Shown: positions 61,961 to 64,000 of the stretch, piece by piece
Position numbering within the stretch: the first letter of the stretch is position 1
How the letters are laid out: each line of letters starts with the position of its first letter
Assembly (NCBI GenBank): GCA_027924645.1
Contig: BSBN01001757.1
Span: forward strand, 248,001-312,000
From: Cunninghamia lanceolata
Taxonomy: Eukaryota > Streptophyta > Pinopsida > Cupressales > Cupressaceae
Direction of reading: 5' to 3'
DNA length: 64,000 nt
The notes under the pieces: model-generated
What the model was told of the DNA's origin: nothing
Database searches by the model: none
What the model saw: the letters and a program-made list of their open reading frames with translations, nothing else
Made by a program: the position numbers and the translations under genes

Positions 61961-63795
61961 ACTTACCATGTGTCATGCCCTAAATTTAACTCAATCTAAA
62001 ACAAACACAACTATCAATTTTTTTTTGAATTTCTAGTCCTACTAAGGTAAATTCAAGTTTTAAAGTTAATCTAGAATCGATGACATTAAGTTTACGATGT
62101 CCTCTCACTACTTAAACAATCTTAGTTTGCATTTTTCCCTAAGTGTTTCCTTATTGAGATGTACAAAACTTTTCCTAGGTATCTTAGAGTATAGAATTTG
62201 GTTGCTCTTCTAACTAATTTCCCATTTTCTATCTACATTTGTTTCCCTAGTATAGCTATAAAGAGAAAAATTATTGCTTAATAAAAACTTCACTATCAAG
62301 AGTTTGAAAATGAAGAGCTACGTTTAATATAAATAACCTTACACAAATAATAATGTGTACAACAAACTTTAAATGTGAATGAAACTATTTATTTACTTTA
62401 CTATTAACATCAATGACACAAGAATCATTTGATGCTATCAAGACTCAAAAGATAGATTAGCTTAGTTTCAAGTTCTAAGTTATAAATGACAATTACTTAT
62501 TGTTTCTATTAGTTTTAGATTTAGATGTAACTACTTGCTACATTTTAATTCATATACTAAACTTTGATTTCATTGACTTAATGTTCAAACTAAACAAAAT
62601 TTCCACCTAGTTATACTACTTTTCTTGATCAAAGGTTTAAATAAGTTATGTATTACTTTATTGACTTGGTTGTCAATTCAGGATTTCCTTGCTCATATAC
62701 AGTTCAAGAAGATCTCCTATATTTCTCTATGGAATTTATCCTATCTACTAGATTCATTCATTGAGATAAATTTTAAGATTAATTACAACTCCAACTTATT
62801 ACTATTATTGTCAAACCATAACTTTATAATTTATTGGCAATTGATTCACCACCACTAGATGAGTTTAACATTTAATGATAATTCAATTCTAAGTTTGATT
62901 AATGTCTAAGTCAAGTTAAAATACATGTATATATTACATCACAATATTAATGGTTTTAGAAATTTTAATTACACTTTCATTAAATTTTAAATTGATAGAT
63001 TTATTACAATTATATTTTAACTCCATTTAACTTAATTTTTATTCCCCAGATCCTAATTTAAAGATTCTTAAATAGAAACTACCTTATTCTTAACTCAAAA
63101 ACTAGTTCTCTTCTTATTGATTTCCTTTGTTGAATCATACAATGCAATCAATATGATTATACATTCAAATCATTTTTGTCTTTGTTTAACATTTTCTAAA
63201 TCAAGTCTATAAGAAATGATTACAAGATAATCTATAAAACATGATGATCCTTGATAACTAAATAATGCAATGATACAATGATCCATTTTTTTACTTAAAA
63301 CTTAACAATTGATCTTTTCTTTTTCTTTTCCCTCAAATGCATAAGTAACAACACAAGTTTTCTACTTTAACACTTTTCAAATGATCTACAAAATTTGGTA
63401 CATAAAGTACATCATGAAGAAAGATGTCTTTCTTAAAAACAAAACAATATTTCTTTTCTGTCCAAGAGACTTGAACAACTCCAAAACATCTTCAACCTGC
63501 ATCCAAGAACCTGAAAATGAACAAGAGAGGGGAACAACAATATCCCAATGGCCTCTCCACCCATCCATAGGGTTGTATAATAGCCCACCCCCAAGCATGG
63601 GGTAATCACTTAGCCATATGAAGCCACATAACTCGTACACAAGTACAACAATGTTTTACATAGACATATTGAACAACATATTTCTATCACAATGGTTTAA
63701 CTCAAGAGAAAACCACTTAGGGGGAGTGGGGGCTCAACCAGACATGGGGAACAAAATATATCATACTCTCCACCCAATCCACACCTTATACCTCC

Positions 63796-63799
<4 letters not shown>
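61961..63799. other. Intergenic, no gene seen
   Basis: AT-rich. 63550-63640 weakly resembles 18630-18710, and both lie a few hundred bases left of a (TA)n array. Confidence 0.4.
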
Positions 63800-63882
<83 letters not shown>

Positions 63883-63957
63883 TTCTACAAAATACAAAGG
63901 AATACTCAGATATATATATATATATATATATACATTTCTACAAAATACAAAGGAATA

Positions 63958-64000
<43 letters not shown>
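63800..64000. repeat. (TA)n arrays with a 30-bp spacer unit repeated
   Basis: A (TA) run at 63800-63879, then CATTTCTACAAAATACAAAG plus GAATACTCA, a second (TA) run, the same 30-bp unit again at about 63931, and a third (TA) run reaching the window edge. Confidence 0.95.

Overview
This window reads as nuclear DNA of a vascular seed plant. It is AT-rich, and nearly everything recognisable is a plant-type retroelement: Ty3/gypsy, Ty1/copia and L1-like LINEs. The rest is long stretches without open frames, microsatellites and one decayed plant receptor-kinase fragment. A large, repeat-packed genome with many old, point-mutated elements suggests a gymnosperm, but that is an inference. I see no intact host gene, no tRNA or rRNA gene, and nothing prokaryotic.

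Layout, left to right. 1-2299: a decayed, highly charged coding sequence split by about 1 kb of inserted repeat. 2562-2960: a dispersed repeat whose second copy is at 20600-20960. 3251-17141: a 13.9-kb LTR retrotransposon (LTRs 3251-4935 and 15391-17141) with gag, protease, an RNase H-like domain placed before the reverse transcriptase, RT-RNase H, integrase, and then about 3.4 kb of an extra sense-strand frame ending in a coiled coil. 17142-24967: intergenic DNA with a (TA)n tract and LTR-type fragments. 24968-26131 (minus): a pseudogene of a malectin-like leucine-rich-repeat receptor kinase. 26150-26571: an LTR-type fragment, a 153-bp hairpin and telomere-like hexamers. 28688-32318: an unusual low-complexity block of pyrimidine tracts and six-base telomere-like repeats.

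34127-40001 (minus): a copia element with 5-bp target duplications and a primer-binding site matching initiator Met-tRNA. Its gag-pol stays in one frame, broken by nonsense codons. 41640-42706 (plus): the 3' end of a 5'-truncated LINE. 46610 onwards: a candidate LTR. 47587-54818 (minus): a nearly complete L1-like LINE with target duplications, ORF1, a 1438-codon ORF2 with only three internal stops, and an extra 213-codon frame 3' of ORF2. 59124-61160 (minus): a chromovirus fragment (chromodomain, integrase, RNase H) with an LTR edge at 59123. 61165-61960: an inverted copy of the repeat at 718-1510. The window ends in (TA)n arrays.

The elements do not work together as a pathway; they are layers of insertion. 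Most internal stops are TAG, TAA or TGA where a family member would have Gln or Arg, the pattern expected from C-to-T decay of methylated repeats. I found no clear new functional system. The most unusual items are the domain order and extra 3' frame of the large gypsy element, the extra LINE frame, the hexamer and pyrimidine block, and the inverted repeat with a terminal palindrome.
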